A stretch of 64,000 bases of DNA from Thermohalobaculum sp039184865 (GTDB lineage: Bacteria > Pseudomonadota > Alphaproteobacteria > Rhodobacterales > Rhodobacteraceae): assembly GCA_039184865.1 (NCBI GenBank), contig JBCDAV010000025.1, positions 1 through 64,000 of the forward strand, written 5' to 3'. Numbering within the stretch: the stretch's first letter is position 1; each line of letters starts with the position of its first letter. Positions 7,870-16,664 of the stretch are shown here, in pieces. A program made the translations under genes and the position numbers. The notes beneath the pieces are model-generated. The model did no database searches. It saw only the letters and a list, made by a program, of their open reading frames with translations, and was not told the DNA's origin.

Positions 7870-8532
7870 ATGAGCGAACACCTATCCGACATGTCCGATG
7901 TTCGTCGTTGGCTTAGACGTACCGCGGTTCTCGGCCCGAACATCCTCTGTTCTCAGGTCAGGTGGTCGTTTGCCGTTTCAGCCGTCCAGAGGCCTGAGTC
8001 CGCAGCATGCTCTCTGAGAGTTTGTGAATGCGAAGGCGTCCGATCCACCTCGCCGCAAGTCTCTTTGGCGCCATTGACCTCAGACACGCGGTTTGCTGTC
8101 AGACGCTTGCGATCCCAAACTGAACGCCACTCTCCCGAACCCGGCGCTTTCACGCAAAAATAGCGATCCGGCTCTGACGGCGGGCCAACCACCCTGATCG
8201 AACGAAACTCATCTCCGCCCGGAGCGCACACCGCTCGGCCCCGGCCAAGACCGATAATTTCTACGTACAGATGCTATACGCGAGCCATGCACGTGCCATA
8301 TGCGAGCGATACGGGTTGTCCTGCGGATCCACGCTCGGCGCTTGTTCCTTGTCGGGCAGACGATTCGCGTCCCTGATCCAGAACAAATCGAACTATTCCA
8401 GTAGTTATTTCTATAAAATGTGTATCGGATGCTACAGATTCCCCGACCCGTCTCCTGCATGGTCTGCCCCGCTTGCATGACGTGAGCCTGTTCGTGGGGG
8501 CAGCGCAGTAGTTACTTGTATGGAGATTACAA
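7870..8532. other. intergenic region without a recognisable gene
   Basis: About 660 bases between the nnrS promoter and the RTX gene. Frames of up to about 97 codons occur on both strands but none resembles a protein I know and none has a good ribosome binding site. The part from about 8380 to 8450 is clearly AT-richer than its surroundings and contains TATAAAAT at 8412-8419, a possible promoter for the RTX gene. A 9-base direct repeat CAGTAGTTA is found at 8399 and 8506. Confidence 0.5.
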
Positions 8533-9477
8533 ATGCCAACAATCAACGGAAACGGTAGCGACAATACTTTGACGGGGACACTGTCGGACGATCTGATCAA
8601 GGGAAAGGGTGGAAATGATCTGATCGACGGCGACGCCGGTAACGACCGCCTCAAGGGCGGCAGCGGAATGGACGACATCACCGACGGCGCGGGCGTCGAT
8701 CGAATGTGGGGCGGCAACGATGCCGACATTTTCCGCCTCGTCGCCGACGGCGAAAAGGATTTCATTCGCGACTGGGAAGATCAGGACACCATCGATGTCT
8801 CGGCCTGGGGGGTCGCCGACATCGCCGACCTGAGCTTCACGGAACTCGGAAACGGCCAGATCCGCATCGAGTACGGAAACGAGATCCTTCAGATCAAGGC
8901 CAAGGGCGGCGGCGTGCTGACGGCTGCCGATTTCCAGGCTGACGACTTCATCTTCGACGTCGCACCGCAGGTCATCGACTTCGAAGGGCTCTCGATCCCG
9001 GATCCGCAGTTCGGCGCGCCGATCGAGGTCGTCGATCCCGGCCATGAAGGTTTCACCTGGTCGTCAAGCTTCTACTTCCTCGAACAGGACGACTACGCCG
9101 CGACGGGCCGGCCCGCAGGCAGCGACAACCGCACCAGCGGCGGCAACGTCTTCGCCACCAACGGGTTCGGGCACGACGTGGACTTCTCGGCGGCGTCGAA
9201 CTTCGACTTCGAGAGCTTCACGGCAGGTGCGGTCTACAATGACGGGCTTACCCTTCGTGTGATCGGCGTCGATGACGGCAGCTTCGTCGGGGACCAGTTG
9301 TTCACGCTGAACACAACGGGCGAGACCGCGATCTCGCTCGACGACAACATCTTCGACAGCGTCGATCAGGTCGTGTTCCAGACCTTCGGCGGGACGCTCA
9401 ACGCGGCCTATGCCGGCGTGGTGGGCTCGGCGCCCGACACGACCCACGCTTATTTCGACGATTTCATGATCGCCTGA
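8533..9477 (+). CDS. small RTX (haemolysin-type calcium-binding) protein, probably secreted
   Basis: A 314-residue acidic protein with no Sec signal and no cysteine in the parts I read. The N-terminal third holds RTX nonapeptides (GKGGNDLIDGDAGNDRL, GGSGMDDIT, GGNDADIF) followed by a serralysin-C-terminal-like region to about residue 145. The rest is a beta-rich domain starting VIDFEGL that I cannot name, ending in HAYFDDFMIA. RTX proteins usually carry their repeats near the C-terminus, so this order is reversed. The acidic and hydrophobic extreme C-terminus could still be a type I secretion signal. GGAG lies about 8 bases before the ATG. It stands alone, with no exporter beside it. Confidence 0.8.
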   Translation: MPTINGNGSDNTLTGTLSDDLIKGKGGNDLIDGDAGNDRLKGGSGMDDITDGAGVDRMWGGNDADIFRLVADGEKDFIRDWEDQDTIDVSAWGVADIADLSFTELGNGQIRIEYGNEILQIKAKGGGVLTAADFQADDFIFDVAPQVIDFEGLSIPDPQFGAPIEVVDPGHEGFTWSSSFYFLEQDDYAATGRPAGSDNRTSGGNVFATNGFGHDVDFSAASNFDFESFTAGAVYNDGLTLRVIGVDDGSFVGDQLFTLNTTGETAISLDDNIFDSVDQVVFQTFGGTLNAAYAGVVGSAPDTTHAYFDDFMIA

Positions 9478-9658
9478 CGGCGTCGGAATGGCGGGCCGTG
9501 TCCCCCCACAAAGACTGGCGGCCCGTCGGTCCCGCTGCGCCTCGGCGTGGCGGGACCATCTTCAACAAGGAAGCATGTCATGCAGCGCCGGAAGCGGGGG
9601 CTTCCCGCGCTGTCCGCACTCCGTCTGAATCATCGCAGCCCGAAAACTCGGCTCTGAC

Positions 9659-10993
9659 TCATGCAGCGACCGGTTCCAGCCAAGGACCGAGAATACGCTG
9701 CAGGTCCAGCCGCGCGCCCAGCCGGTTCGCCAGCAGATACATCCCGCCGAGCTTGCGGTGCAGGAAGAACGTCGCCATCGGCGGGATGTGCACGAACTCG
9801 CGGTCCCGCCCCAGATCGGTCCCCATCTCGCGCAGTCGCGAGACGATCTCGGTGTCCGAGAAATCGTATAGCCCCGGACGCCGCAATCCGGCGAATGCGA
9901 TCTCCATCATGTCGAGAATGGCGTCCTGATGATCGCGGCGCGTCGCCTCGTCGAAGAACCCGATCGCCATCGCGTGGCGACGCACGCCGTCGCGGCTCTC
10001 GGCCAGCCCGCAGCGAAACAGGTCGCGGTAGTCCTCGGCCATCGCCCGGTCGACCGGCATCGCCGCGCCGAAATCCAGCAAAACGATCCGTCCGCTTTCA
10101 GGATCATAGCGGTAATTGGCGAAGTTCGGGTCCGACTGCATCCAGCCAAACTCGAACATCTCGCGCAGGACGAGATCGATCAGCCGCTCGGTCGCGCGGT
10201 CGCGCACCGCCTGAGGATGCTCCGCCATGCTCTCGATGCCGATGCCGGGCACGAAGGACATCGCCAGAACCGACCGCGTCGTCAGATCCTCGTGCAGATC
10301 CGGGACGATGTAGCGATCGTCCCCGGCGAGCAGCGATCCGAAACGCGAGAGCTGTTCGGCCTCGCGCAGATAGTCGGCCTCGTCGTGCAACTGGCGCTTC
10401 GCCTCCGCGAGAAACGGGCTGACATCGATGCCGTCCGGCACGAGACCGGCCATCCGGATCATCGAGGCCACGTTGTCGACATCGCTGTCGATGCTGCGCC
10501 GAACGCCCGGATACTGGATCTTGATCGCCAGATCGCGCCCGTCCCTGGTCTCGGCCCGGTGCACCTGGCCGATCGAGGCCGCCGCGATCGGCACGACATC
10601 GAAGCGCTTGAACCGGCCGAGCCAGCCGGTGCCCCATTCCCGGTTCAGCACCTGGCGCAGCTGCTTCGGCGGCATGTAGTCGGCATTCGCGCGCAGCCTG
10701 GCCATGATCTCGGCCAGTTCCGGCGGCAGCACGTCGCCCGTGTCCATCGAGATCAGCTGCCCGACCTTCATCGCAGCACCGCGCATCCGCGCGAGCTGAT
10801 CGGCAAAGCGCGAGATGTTGGCCGGCGTCAGCAGAAGGTCGCGCAATTCGGGCCGCCGCCCCTGCGTCAGCTCGCGCACGCCGTTCACGGCCATGTTCCC
10901 GGCAATCCCGGTCGCGAGCGAGCCGAAATGGCCGAGGCGCGAGATCCGGCTGGACGGGACGGCGAAGGGACGGCTCACGGATCTGTCGGTCAT
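9659..10993 (-). CDS. ABC1/AarF/UbiB family atypical kinase
   Basis: A 444-residue member of the UbiB/ADCK family, atypical protein-kinase-like ATPases that support ubiquinone and other isoprenoid-lipid metabolism. The family KxGQ motif (MKVGQLISMD) is seen near residue 80, then the Ala-rich loop AAASIGQVH, the invariant-Lys strand LAIKIQYPGV, and the catalytic and metal motifs DPNFANYRY and LLDFGAA. Canonical UbiB has two C-terminal membrane helices. Here the end (FFLHRKLGGMYLLANRLGARLDL) is not clearly transmembrane, so this is the soluble ABC1 branch and probably not the main ubiB. I chose the ATG at 10993, where MTDRSVSRP begins, over an upstream ATG at 11092 whose extra residues look non-coding. 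It is apparently monocistronic. Confidence 0.85.
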   Translation of the reverse strand: MTDRSVSRPFAVPSSRISRLGHFGSLATGIAGNMAVNGVRELTQGRRPELRDLLLTPANISRFADQLARMRGAAMKVGQLISMDTGDVLPPELAEIMARLRANADYMPPKQLRQVLNREWGTGWLGRFKRFDVVPIAAASIGQVHRAETRDGRDLAIKIQYPGVRRSIDSDVDNVASMIRMAGLVPDGIDVSPFLAEAKRQLHDEADYLREAEQLSRFGSLLAGDDRYIVPDLHEDLTTRSVLAMSFVPGIGIESMAEHPQAVRDRATERLIDLVLREMFEFGWMQSDPNFANYRYDPESGRIVLLDFGAAMPVDRAMAEDYRDLFRCGLAESRDGVRRHAMAIGFFDEATRRDHQDAILDMMEIAFAGLRRPGLYDFSDTEIVSRLREMGTDLGRDREFVHIPPMATFFLHRKLGGMYLLANRLGARLDLQRILGPWLEPVAA

Positions 10994-11314
10994 GGCACTC
11001 GGTAAGCGGCTGCGTTCGTTCAGAGATAGGTCGCCGCGCGCCGTCTGACACTTCCCAAAGACAACACCCGGAAATGCACCGTTCGCATGCACGATCTCGC
11101 GGGTCAGACGGCCCTTCGAGTTGTCTGCAATGAGTGGGCAAACACGGCACTTGCCCTCCGGCGCAGCCGGGCCGCGTCCGCGCAGGAAGCCTCGATTACA
11201 AAGTGCCTAAAGCCCGGAGCACCCTCGAACTGCGATCTACCCTTCTCGACCGAGCATTCGCGGAGCGCCCTGCAAGCCGAAGGCGGCATCGGCCCGCCGC
11301 GAAACAAACCGCCC
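10994..11314. other. intergenic region, nothing recognised
   Basis: About 320 bases between the ABC1 kinase start and the stop of the SnoaL-like gene, which reads toward it on the same strand. It must hold the promoter of the kinase gene. I see no clear -35/-10 pair, hairpin with a T tract, or coding frame. Confidence 0.5.
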
Positions 11315-11740
11315 TCAGAAAGCGGTGTCCACTCCAACCCCCAACTGCGCCTTCACAGCGTCGATATCGCCGAGCACCCAGAGCGCCGTGATCTGCATGT
11401 CATCCGTCTCGAAGAATGCCGCCCCGGCCCAGCGGATCTCGCGCCCCGTCGCCGGCGCACCGAAAAACACATCGCGATGCACGCCGTGGAATTCCATGCG
11501 CGCCGCCGCGCGTGGCCCCTCCTCGACGATACTCACGATCGTGCAGATGTATCCGCCGAGCGCCGCGTGGACCGATCGCATGTACTCGATAAAGCCGTCC
11601 GGTCCGCGTTTCTCCGGACCGAGCGAACCGCGAAACCGGAAATCCGCGTGCAGGATCTCGCGCGCGACGTCCTCGTCGGCCCTGTTCCAGACCTCGTTGT
11701 AAAACCGTTCGATCAGCCGCGTTGGCGTCGTCTCGCGCAT
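11315..11740 (-). CDS. SnoaL-like / NTF2-fold protein
   Basis: A 141-residue cytoplasmic protein of the SnoaL-like ester-cyclase group in the NTF2 superfamily. It starts with the usual helix (TPTRLIERFYNEVWNRAD), followed by LHADFRFRGSLGPEKRGPDGFIEYM and a beta-sheet core (RMEFHGVHRDVFFG, IRWAGAAFFETDD, ITALWVLGD). The pattern of a predicted ester cyclase is clear, but the substrate is not predictable. Seven bases separate its start from the upstream glutathione transferase stop, so the two are probably co-transcribed. Confidence 0.8.
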   Translation of the reverse strand: MRETTPTRLIERFYNEVWNRADEDVAREILHADFRFRGSLGPEKRGPDGFIEYMRSVHAALGGYICTIVSIVEEGPRAAARMEFHGVHRDVFFGAPATGREIRWAGAAFFETDDMQITALWVLGDIDAVKAQLGVGVDTAF

Positions 11741-11747
11741 GGAACCC

Positions 11748-12461
11748 TCAGATCTTTCCCGTCACTTCCGCCCGCGAGAGATTGGGCAGACGCGAGGCCG
11801 TCAGCGCTCCCTCGGCCGTGATGCTCTCCGCCTCGAACGCTCTGCGCGCGCCGGGCAGTGCCTCGATCCGGCCCGCGAGATCGCTGAGACGCGGCCAACC
11901 CGCCAGACCGCCCGACATCTCCTCGCCCGGCGGATAGATCTGCATCCAGCGCATGCAGACGCAGAGATAGATATCGGGGATCGTGATCTCACTGCCCAGC
12001 AGACCGCCCTGCCCCAGTTGAGCCTCCATCAGGTCGAGGTGCGATTTCAGTCTTGCGCGCACGCCGGCGCGCAGTTCCGGCACGCGAGCCTCGGCCACGT
12101 AGCGGTTGGTGTAGAACGCAACCCGCAGATCCGCGTGCACCGTGTTCGAGAGGTAGAACATCCAGCGCAGCGCGGCCGCGCGCGCCGCCGGATCATCAGC
12201 CGCCGGCCCATGCGGCCCGAACTTGCCCGCGCGCTCGACCAGATGCCAGAGGATCGCGGCGGTCTCGAACAGCACCAGATCGCCATCCTCCAGCACCGGC
12301 AAAAGGCCCTGCGGGTTCTTCGCGAGAAACGCAGCGCGCTTGTGATCGCCCTCGCCGCGGTTGATCCGCACGCCCTCAAAGTCGAGGCCGAGCACTTCCA
12401 GCGCGATCCGGATCACCAGGTTGGCACTGTCGGGCGACCAGTAGAGGCGGATGGTCATCAC
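11748..12461 (-). CDS. glutathione S-transferase family protein
   Basis: A 237-residue two-domain glutathione transferase. The N-terminal thioredoxin-like domain begins MMTIRLYWSPDSANLVIRIA, with Ser in the SPDSAN loop as a possible catalytic residue. NPQGLLPVLEDGDLVLFETAAILWHL carries the cis-Pro and the glutathione gamma-glutamyl binding motif (ETAAI). The C-terminal helical domain includes SEITIPDIYLCVCMRWM, the usual N-capping box region. Translation may start at either of two adjacent ATG codons. It sits between an Lrp-type regulator and the SnoaL-like gene, all on the minus strand. The natural substrate is unknown. Confidence 0.85.
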   Translation of the reverse strand: MMTIRLYWSPDSANLVIRIALEVLGLDFEGVRINRGEGDHKRAAFLAKNPQGLLPVLEDGDLVLFETAAILWHLVERAGKFGPHGPAADDPAARAAALRWMFYLSNTVHADLRVAFYTNRYVAEARVPELRAGVRARLKSHLDLMEAQLGQGGLLGSEITIPDIYLCVCMRWMQIYPPGEEMSGGLAGWPRLSDLAGRIEALPGARRAFEAESITAEGALTASRLPNLSRAEVTGKI

Positions 12462-12538
12462 GGGTCTCCGTGCGGGTTCCGCAAGAGCCTATATCGGACG
12501 CACAATCAACGGCGCGGGAAAAAGCGACCCCGGGCGCC

Positions 12539-13012
12539 TCAGAACGCGTCATCCTTGACCGCCTGCATCGAGACATGGGTCGATGTGTGCGCGACATGCG
12601 GCAACGCCGAGACGGTCTCTCCCAGCACCCGGCGATAGTCGGCCATGCCGCGCGTGCGCACTTTCAGGAGATAGTCGAACGCCCCGGCGATCATGTGGCA
12701 TTGCTCGATCTCCGGCACGTCGCGCACCGCGTCGTTGAACGCGCGCAGCGCGCTCTCGGTCGTGCGGGACAGGCGCACCTCGACGAAGGCGACGTGCTCC
12801 TGCCCGAGGCGGGCCGGATCGGTCACCGCGCGGAACCCGGTGATCACGCCGTCGGTCTGCAACCGCTTCAGCCGGTTCTGGCACGGCGTCTTCGACAATC
12901 CGACGCGCTTGGCCAATTCGGTGACCGGAATCCGGCCCTCACGCCGCAGAATCGCCAGCATCTTGCGGTCGAACTGGTCCAGTTGCCCGTGATTTCCGGT
13001 ATCGCGATCCAT
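12539..13012 (-). CDS. putR: Lrp/AsnC family regulator, probable proline-responsive activator of putA
   Basis: A 157-residue Lrp/AsnC regulator. The N-terminal winged helix is LDQFDRKMLAILRREGRIPVTELAKRVGLSKTPCQNRLKRL (about 12-52), followed by the RAM ligand-binding domain (HVAFVEVRLS, VRDVPEIEQCHMIAGAFDYLLKVR). It diverges from putA, with 112 bases between the two chosen starts. This is the arrangement of PutR-putA in Agrobacterium and Rhodobacter, where PutR activates putA with proline and represses itself. GAGGG precedes the ATG. The glutathione transferase and SnoaL genes follow on the same strand after 77 bases and may be co-transcribed. Confidence 0.88.
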   Translation of the reverse strand: MDRDTGNHGQLDQFDRKMLAILRREGRIPVTELAKRVGLSKTPCQNRLKRLQTDGVITGFRAVTDPARLGQEHVAFVEVRLSRTTESALRAFNDAVRDVPEIEQCHMIAGAFDYLLKVRTRGMADYRRVLGETVSALPHVAHTSTHVSMQAVKDDAF

Positions 13013-13079
13013 ATTGCCCTCAATTTCTCAGAAGAACAGATCATATGCGGATAATTTGCTTCAGAACAGTCAAACTGCC

Positions 13080-13097
13080 CATAACTTAAGTGTTATG
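13080..13097. promoter_or_regulatory. dyad in the putR-putA divergent region
   Basis: CATAAC-N6-GTTATG, an 18-base inverted repeat with perfect 6-base arms and an AT-rich centre, lies 28 bases before the putA start. Lrp-type proteins bind such AT-rich dyads. A second imperfect AT-rich dyad covers GCGGATAATTTGC around 13047-13059. Both are candidates for the operator of the adjacent regulator; assignment is by position only. Confidence 0.5.
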
Positions 13098-13124
13098 ATG
13101 GATCATCAGACCAGGAGCCTTGGT

Positions 13125-16100
13125 ATGCCGAGCCTGACCGACCTGCGCCGAACGATCCGCGACGCCCGCCACCGCGACGAGGCGGCCATCCTCTCCGCCC
13201 TGACGGACCATCACGCCCCGAGCGAGGCCATCCGCGCGGCGGCCGGGACGACCGCGATGGGCCTGATCGAGCATCTGCGCACCGACGCCTCCCCCGGCCT
13301 GATGGAGATCTTCCTCGCCGAGTACGGGCTCTCGACCGACGAGGGCATCGCGCTGATGTGCCTGGCCGAAGCCCTGCTGCGGGTCCCGGATACCGAGACC
13401 ATTGACGCGCTCATCGAGGACAAGATCGCGCCGTCCGCCTGGGGCAAGCATCTCGGCCATTCGTCGTCGCCGCTGGTCAACGCCTCGACATGGGCGCTGA
13501 TGCTCACGGGCAATGTGCTGCGCGAGCCGAAATCCGAGCACGGCATCTCCGCCCTGCTGCACGGTGCCATCAAGCGCGTCGGCGAGCCGGTGATCCGCGC
13601 CGCCGTCGCGCGCGCCATGAAGGAACTCGGCGCGCAGTTCGTCCTCGGCGAGACGATCTCCGACGCCATGGACCGGGCCCGTTCGTCCGAGGAAAATGGC
13701 TACACGTACTCCTATGACATGCTGGGCGAGGCGGCACTGACCGCCCGCGATGCCCGCGCCTATTTCGATGCCTATTCGGACTCGATCGCGCATCTCGCGG
13801 CCGAGGCCCGGTCCGGCGATCCGCGCGACAATCCCGGCATCTCGATCAAGCTCTCGGCCCTGCATCCGCGCTACGAGGAAAGCCAGCGCGAGCGGGTGAT
13901 GACCGAGCTTGTCGAGCGCACCGCCCTGCTGGCCCGTCAGGCGCGAGAGGCCAATATCGGCCTCAACATCGACGCCGAGGAAGCGGACCGGCTCGACCTC
14001 TCGCTCGACGTGATCGAGGCCGTGCTCGCGGACCCTGCTCTCGCAGGATGGGACGGCTTCGGCGTCGTGGTCCAGGCCTACGGCACGCGGGCCGCGCCGG
14101 TGATCGACTGGCTGCACGCGCTGGCCGAGGCGCACGACCGGCGCATCATGGTGCGCCTCGTCAAGGGCGCCTATTGGGACACCGAGATCAAACAGGCCCA
14201 GGTCGACGGGCTGGAGCGCTTCCCCGTCTTCACCACCAAACCGGCCACCGACGTCTCGTGGATCTGCTGCGCCGAGAAACTGCTGGGCGCTGCCGACCGG
14301 ATCTACCCGCAGTTCGCCACGCACAACGCCCATTCGGTTGCGACCGTGATCGAAATGGCCCACGCGCGCGGCATCTCGGCCACGGCCTACGAATTCCAGC
14401 GCCTGCACGGCATGGGCGAGGCGCTGCATGCCGAGGTCATGGCCCGGTTCGGAACGCGCTGCCGGATCTACGCGCCCGTCGGCGCCCACCGCGACCTGCT
14501 CGCCTATCTCGTGCGCCGCTTGCTCGAGAACGGGGCCAACAGTTCCTTCGTCAACCAGGTGCTCGACGAGGACGTCACGACCGCCGAGATCGCCGCCGAT
14601 CCGTTCGCGGCCCCGATGACGCCGAACACCGCGATCGCGCGCCCATTCGATCTCTTCCAGCCCGAACGGCGCAATTCGCGCGGATGGGATCTGACCGATC
14701 CGGACGATCTCGACAGCATCGATGCCGCGATGGAACCCTATCTGGCGCACCGCTGGCGCGCGGGCGGAGATCTCGGCGAAGCGGTCGAGATCCGCAATCC
14801 CGCGGACCCGGAGGACCTTGTCGGCATCGTCGTCGAAACCTCGCAGAAGATGGCGACCGACGCGATCGCGGACGCAGCGCCCTGGACGGCGAACGGCGGC
14901 GAACGCGCCGAAATCCTGAACCGCGCCGCCGATCTCTACGAGGCGCATTTCGGCGAGATCTTCGCCGTCCTGACCCGCGAGGCCGGAAAGACCCGTCTCG
15001 ATGCTATCGGAGAACTGCGCGAGGCCGTCGACTTCCTGCGCTACTACGCCGCCCGCATCCCGGGCCTGACCGATCCACCACGTGGGCGCATCGCCTGCAT
15101 CTCGCCCTGGAACTTCCCGCTGGCGATCTTCACCGGCCAGATCGCGGCGGCACTCGCCGCCGGGAACGCCGTGCTGGCCAAACCGGCCGAGCAGACGCCG
15201 CTCACGGCGTCAATCGCGGTGCGCCTGCTGCATCAGGCCGGTGTGCCGCAAACCGCGCTCAGATTGTTGCCCGGCCAGGGTCACACGGTCGGCGCCACGC
15301 TGACCTCGGACCCGCGCATCGACGGCGTCTGCTTCACCGGCTCGACCGAAACCGCGCAGATCATCAACCGAACCATGGCGAGAACCCTCGCCCCCACCGC
15401 GCCGCTGATCGCCGAGACCGGCGGGCTGAACGCGATGATCGTCGACTCCACGGCCCTGCCGGAGCAGGCAATCCGCGATATCCTCGCCTCCAGCTTCCAG
15501 TCAGCGGGCCAGCGCTGCTCGGCCCTGCGCGTGCTCTACGTGCAGGAGGACATCGCCGAGCCTTTCGTCGAGATGCTGACCGGTGCCATGGACGAACTCC
15601 GCGTCGGCGATCCGCGCGATCTCGCCACCGATGTCGGCCCCGTCATCGACGCCGAGGCCGAGAGCCAGATCCGCGCCCATATCGAGGCCGCCCGCGCCGA
15701 GCGTCGTATCTTGCACGAATTGCAAGCGACCGAAGCCATAGCAGCGTCCCCACCAGACCCCCAGAACCACACCGGCAACGCCGGAGATCGCGGAACGTTC
15801 ATCGCACCGACCCTGATCCGCGTCGGCGGCATCGCCGATCTCGACCGCGAGATCTTCGGTCCGGTCCTGCACCTCGCCACCTGGAAAGCCGAGGATCTGG
15901 ACGCAACCATCGACGCCATCAACGCTACCGGTTACGGGCTGACCTTCGGCATGCACTCGCGCATCGACGACCGGATCGCCCAGGCGACCGAGCGCGTGCG
16001 CTGCGGCAACATCTACATCAACCGCAACCAGATCGGCGCCATTGTCGGCTCGCAACCGTTCGGCGGCGAAGGACTCTCGGGCACGGGGCCGAAAGCAGGC

Positions 16101-16661
16101 GGCCCGGACTACGTGGCGCGCTTCACGCGACCCGAGCGTATCGCGATCGCACCGCGCGTGATCGCGCCCGCGTCCCCGCTCGATGCGGCGAGCCTCGCCG
16201 ATCTCCGGCAACGGATCGATGCCGCCCGGCTGAGCGAACAGGAGATCTCGCACTCTCTGCCCGGACCGACGGGAGAGTCGAACCGGCTTTCGACCCTGGC
16301 GCGCGGCGTGGTGCTCTGCCTCGGCCCAGGGCGTGATGCAGCGCTCGAGCAGCTCGCGGCAGTGCAGGCCACGGGTTCGCACGCCATCGCCGTGGCCGAG
16401 GACCTTCAGCGCGACGAGGGGCTCGCCGGTCGCCTCTCGCCGGACGATCTGGCGACGCTCGAAGGCGTCGACGCGGTGATCGCATGGCACGATGACGACA
16501 CCCTGCGGACCTATCGTCAGGCGCTGGCCGACCGCGACGGCGCGCTGATCCCGCTGATCGCCGAAACCGATGTCTCCACGCGCTGCCGCATCGAGCGCCA
16601 TGTCTGCATCGACACCACCGCTTCGGGCGGAAACGCCAGCCTGCTGGCAGGCGCCGCCTGA
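13125..16661 (+). CDS. putA: bifunctional proline dehydrogenase / delta-1-pyrroline-5-carboxylate dehydrogenase
   Basis: Converts proline to glutamate in two steps, with FAD then NAD. From the start at 13125 the protein is 1178 residues. AGGAG lies seven bases upstream of that ATG, which is why I prefer it over the in-frame ATGs at 13014 and 13095. The proline dehydrogenase barrel covers roughly 60-450 (RLVKGAYWDTEIK, FATHNAHSV, EFQRLHGMGE). The aldehyde dehydrogenase covers about 480-980, with ISPWNFPLAIFTGQ, the general-base Glu in AETGGLNAM and the catalytic Cys798 in SAGQRCSALR. There is no N-terminal ribbon-helix-helix domain, so it is not a self-regulating trifunctional PutA. This fits control by the divergent regulator. 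The C-terminus has the substrate-channelling extension of long PutAs. Confidence 0.95.
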   Translation: MPSLTDLRRTIRDARHRDEAAILSALTDHHAPSEAIRAAAGTTAMGLIEHLRTDASPGLMEIFLAEYGLSTDEGIALMCLAEALLRVPDTETIDALIEDKIAPSAWGKHLGHSSSPLVNASTWALMLTGNVLREPKSEHGISALLHGAIKRVGEPVIRAAVARAMKELGAQFVLGETISDAMDRARSSEENGYTYSYDMLGEAALTARDARAYFDAYSDSIAHLAAEARSGDPRDNPGISIKLSALHPRYEESQRERVMTELVERTALLARQAREANIGLNIDAEEADRLDLSLDVIEAVLADPALAGWDGFGVVVQAYGTRAAPVIDWLHALAEAHDRRIMVRLVKGAYWDTEIKQAQVDGLERFPVFTTKPATDVSWICCAEKLLGAADRIYPQFATHNAHSVATVIEMAHARGISATAYEFQRLHGMGEALHAEVMARFGTRCRIYAPVGAHRDLLAYLVRRLLENGANSSFVNQVLDEDVTTAEIAADPFAAPMTPNTAIARPFDLFQPERRNSRGWDLTDPDDLDSIDAAMEPYLAHRWRAGGDLGEAVEIRNPADPEDLVGIVVETSQKMATDAIADAAPWTANGGERAEILNRAADLYEAHFGEIFAVLTREAGKTRLDAIGELREAVDFLRYYAARIPGLTDPPRGRIACISPWNFPLAIFTGQIAAALAAGNAVLAKPAEQTPLTASIAVRLLHQAGVPQTALRLLPGQGHTVGATLTSDPRIDGVCFTGSTETAQIINRTMARTLAPTAPLIAETGGLNAMIVDSTALPEQAIRDILASSFQSAGQRCSALRVLYVQEDIAEPFVEMLTGAMDELRVGDPRDLATDVGPVIDAEAESQIRAHIEAARAERRILHELQATEAIAASPPDPQNHTGNAGDRGTFIAPTLIRVGGIADLDREIFGPVLHLATWKAEDLDATIDAINATGYGLTFGMHSRIDDRIAQATERVRCGNIYINRNQIGAIVGSQPFGGEGLSGTGPKAGGPDYVARFTRPERIAIAPRVIAPASPLDAASLADLRQRIDAARLSEQEISHSLPGPTGESNRLSTLARGVVLCLGPGRDAALEQLAAVQATGSHAIAVAEDLQRDEGLAGRLSPDDLATLEGVDAVIAWHDDDTLRTYRQALADRDGALIPLIAETDVSTRCRIERHVCIDTTASGGNASLLAGAA

Positions 16662-16664
16662 CGC

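Noticed and set aside
7870..8163. 97-codon plus-strand ORF starting MSEHLSDMSD
   Set aside because: Poor start context, no known homologue and composition typical of non-coding DNA.
13014..13124. N-terminal extension of PutA by up to 37 residues
   Set aside because: It would overlap the operator region and lacks a ribosome binding site, whereas the ATG at 13125 has AGGAG at good spacing.
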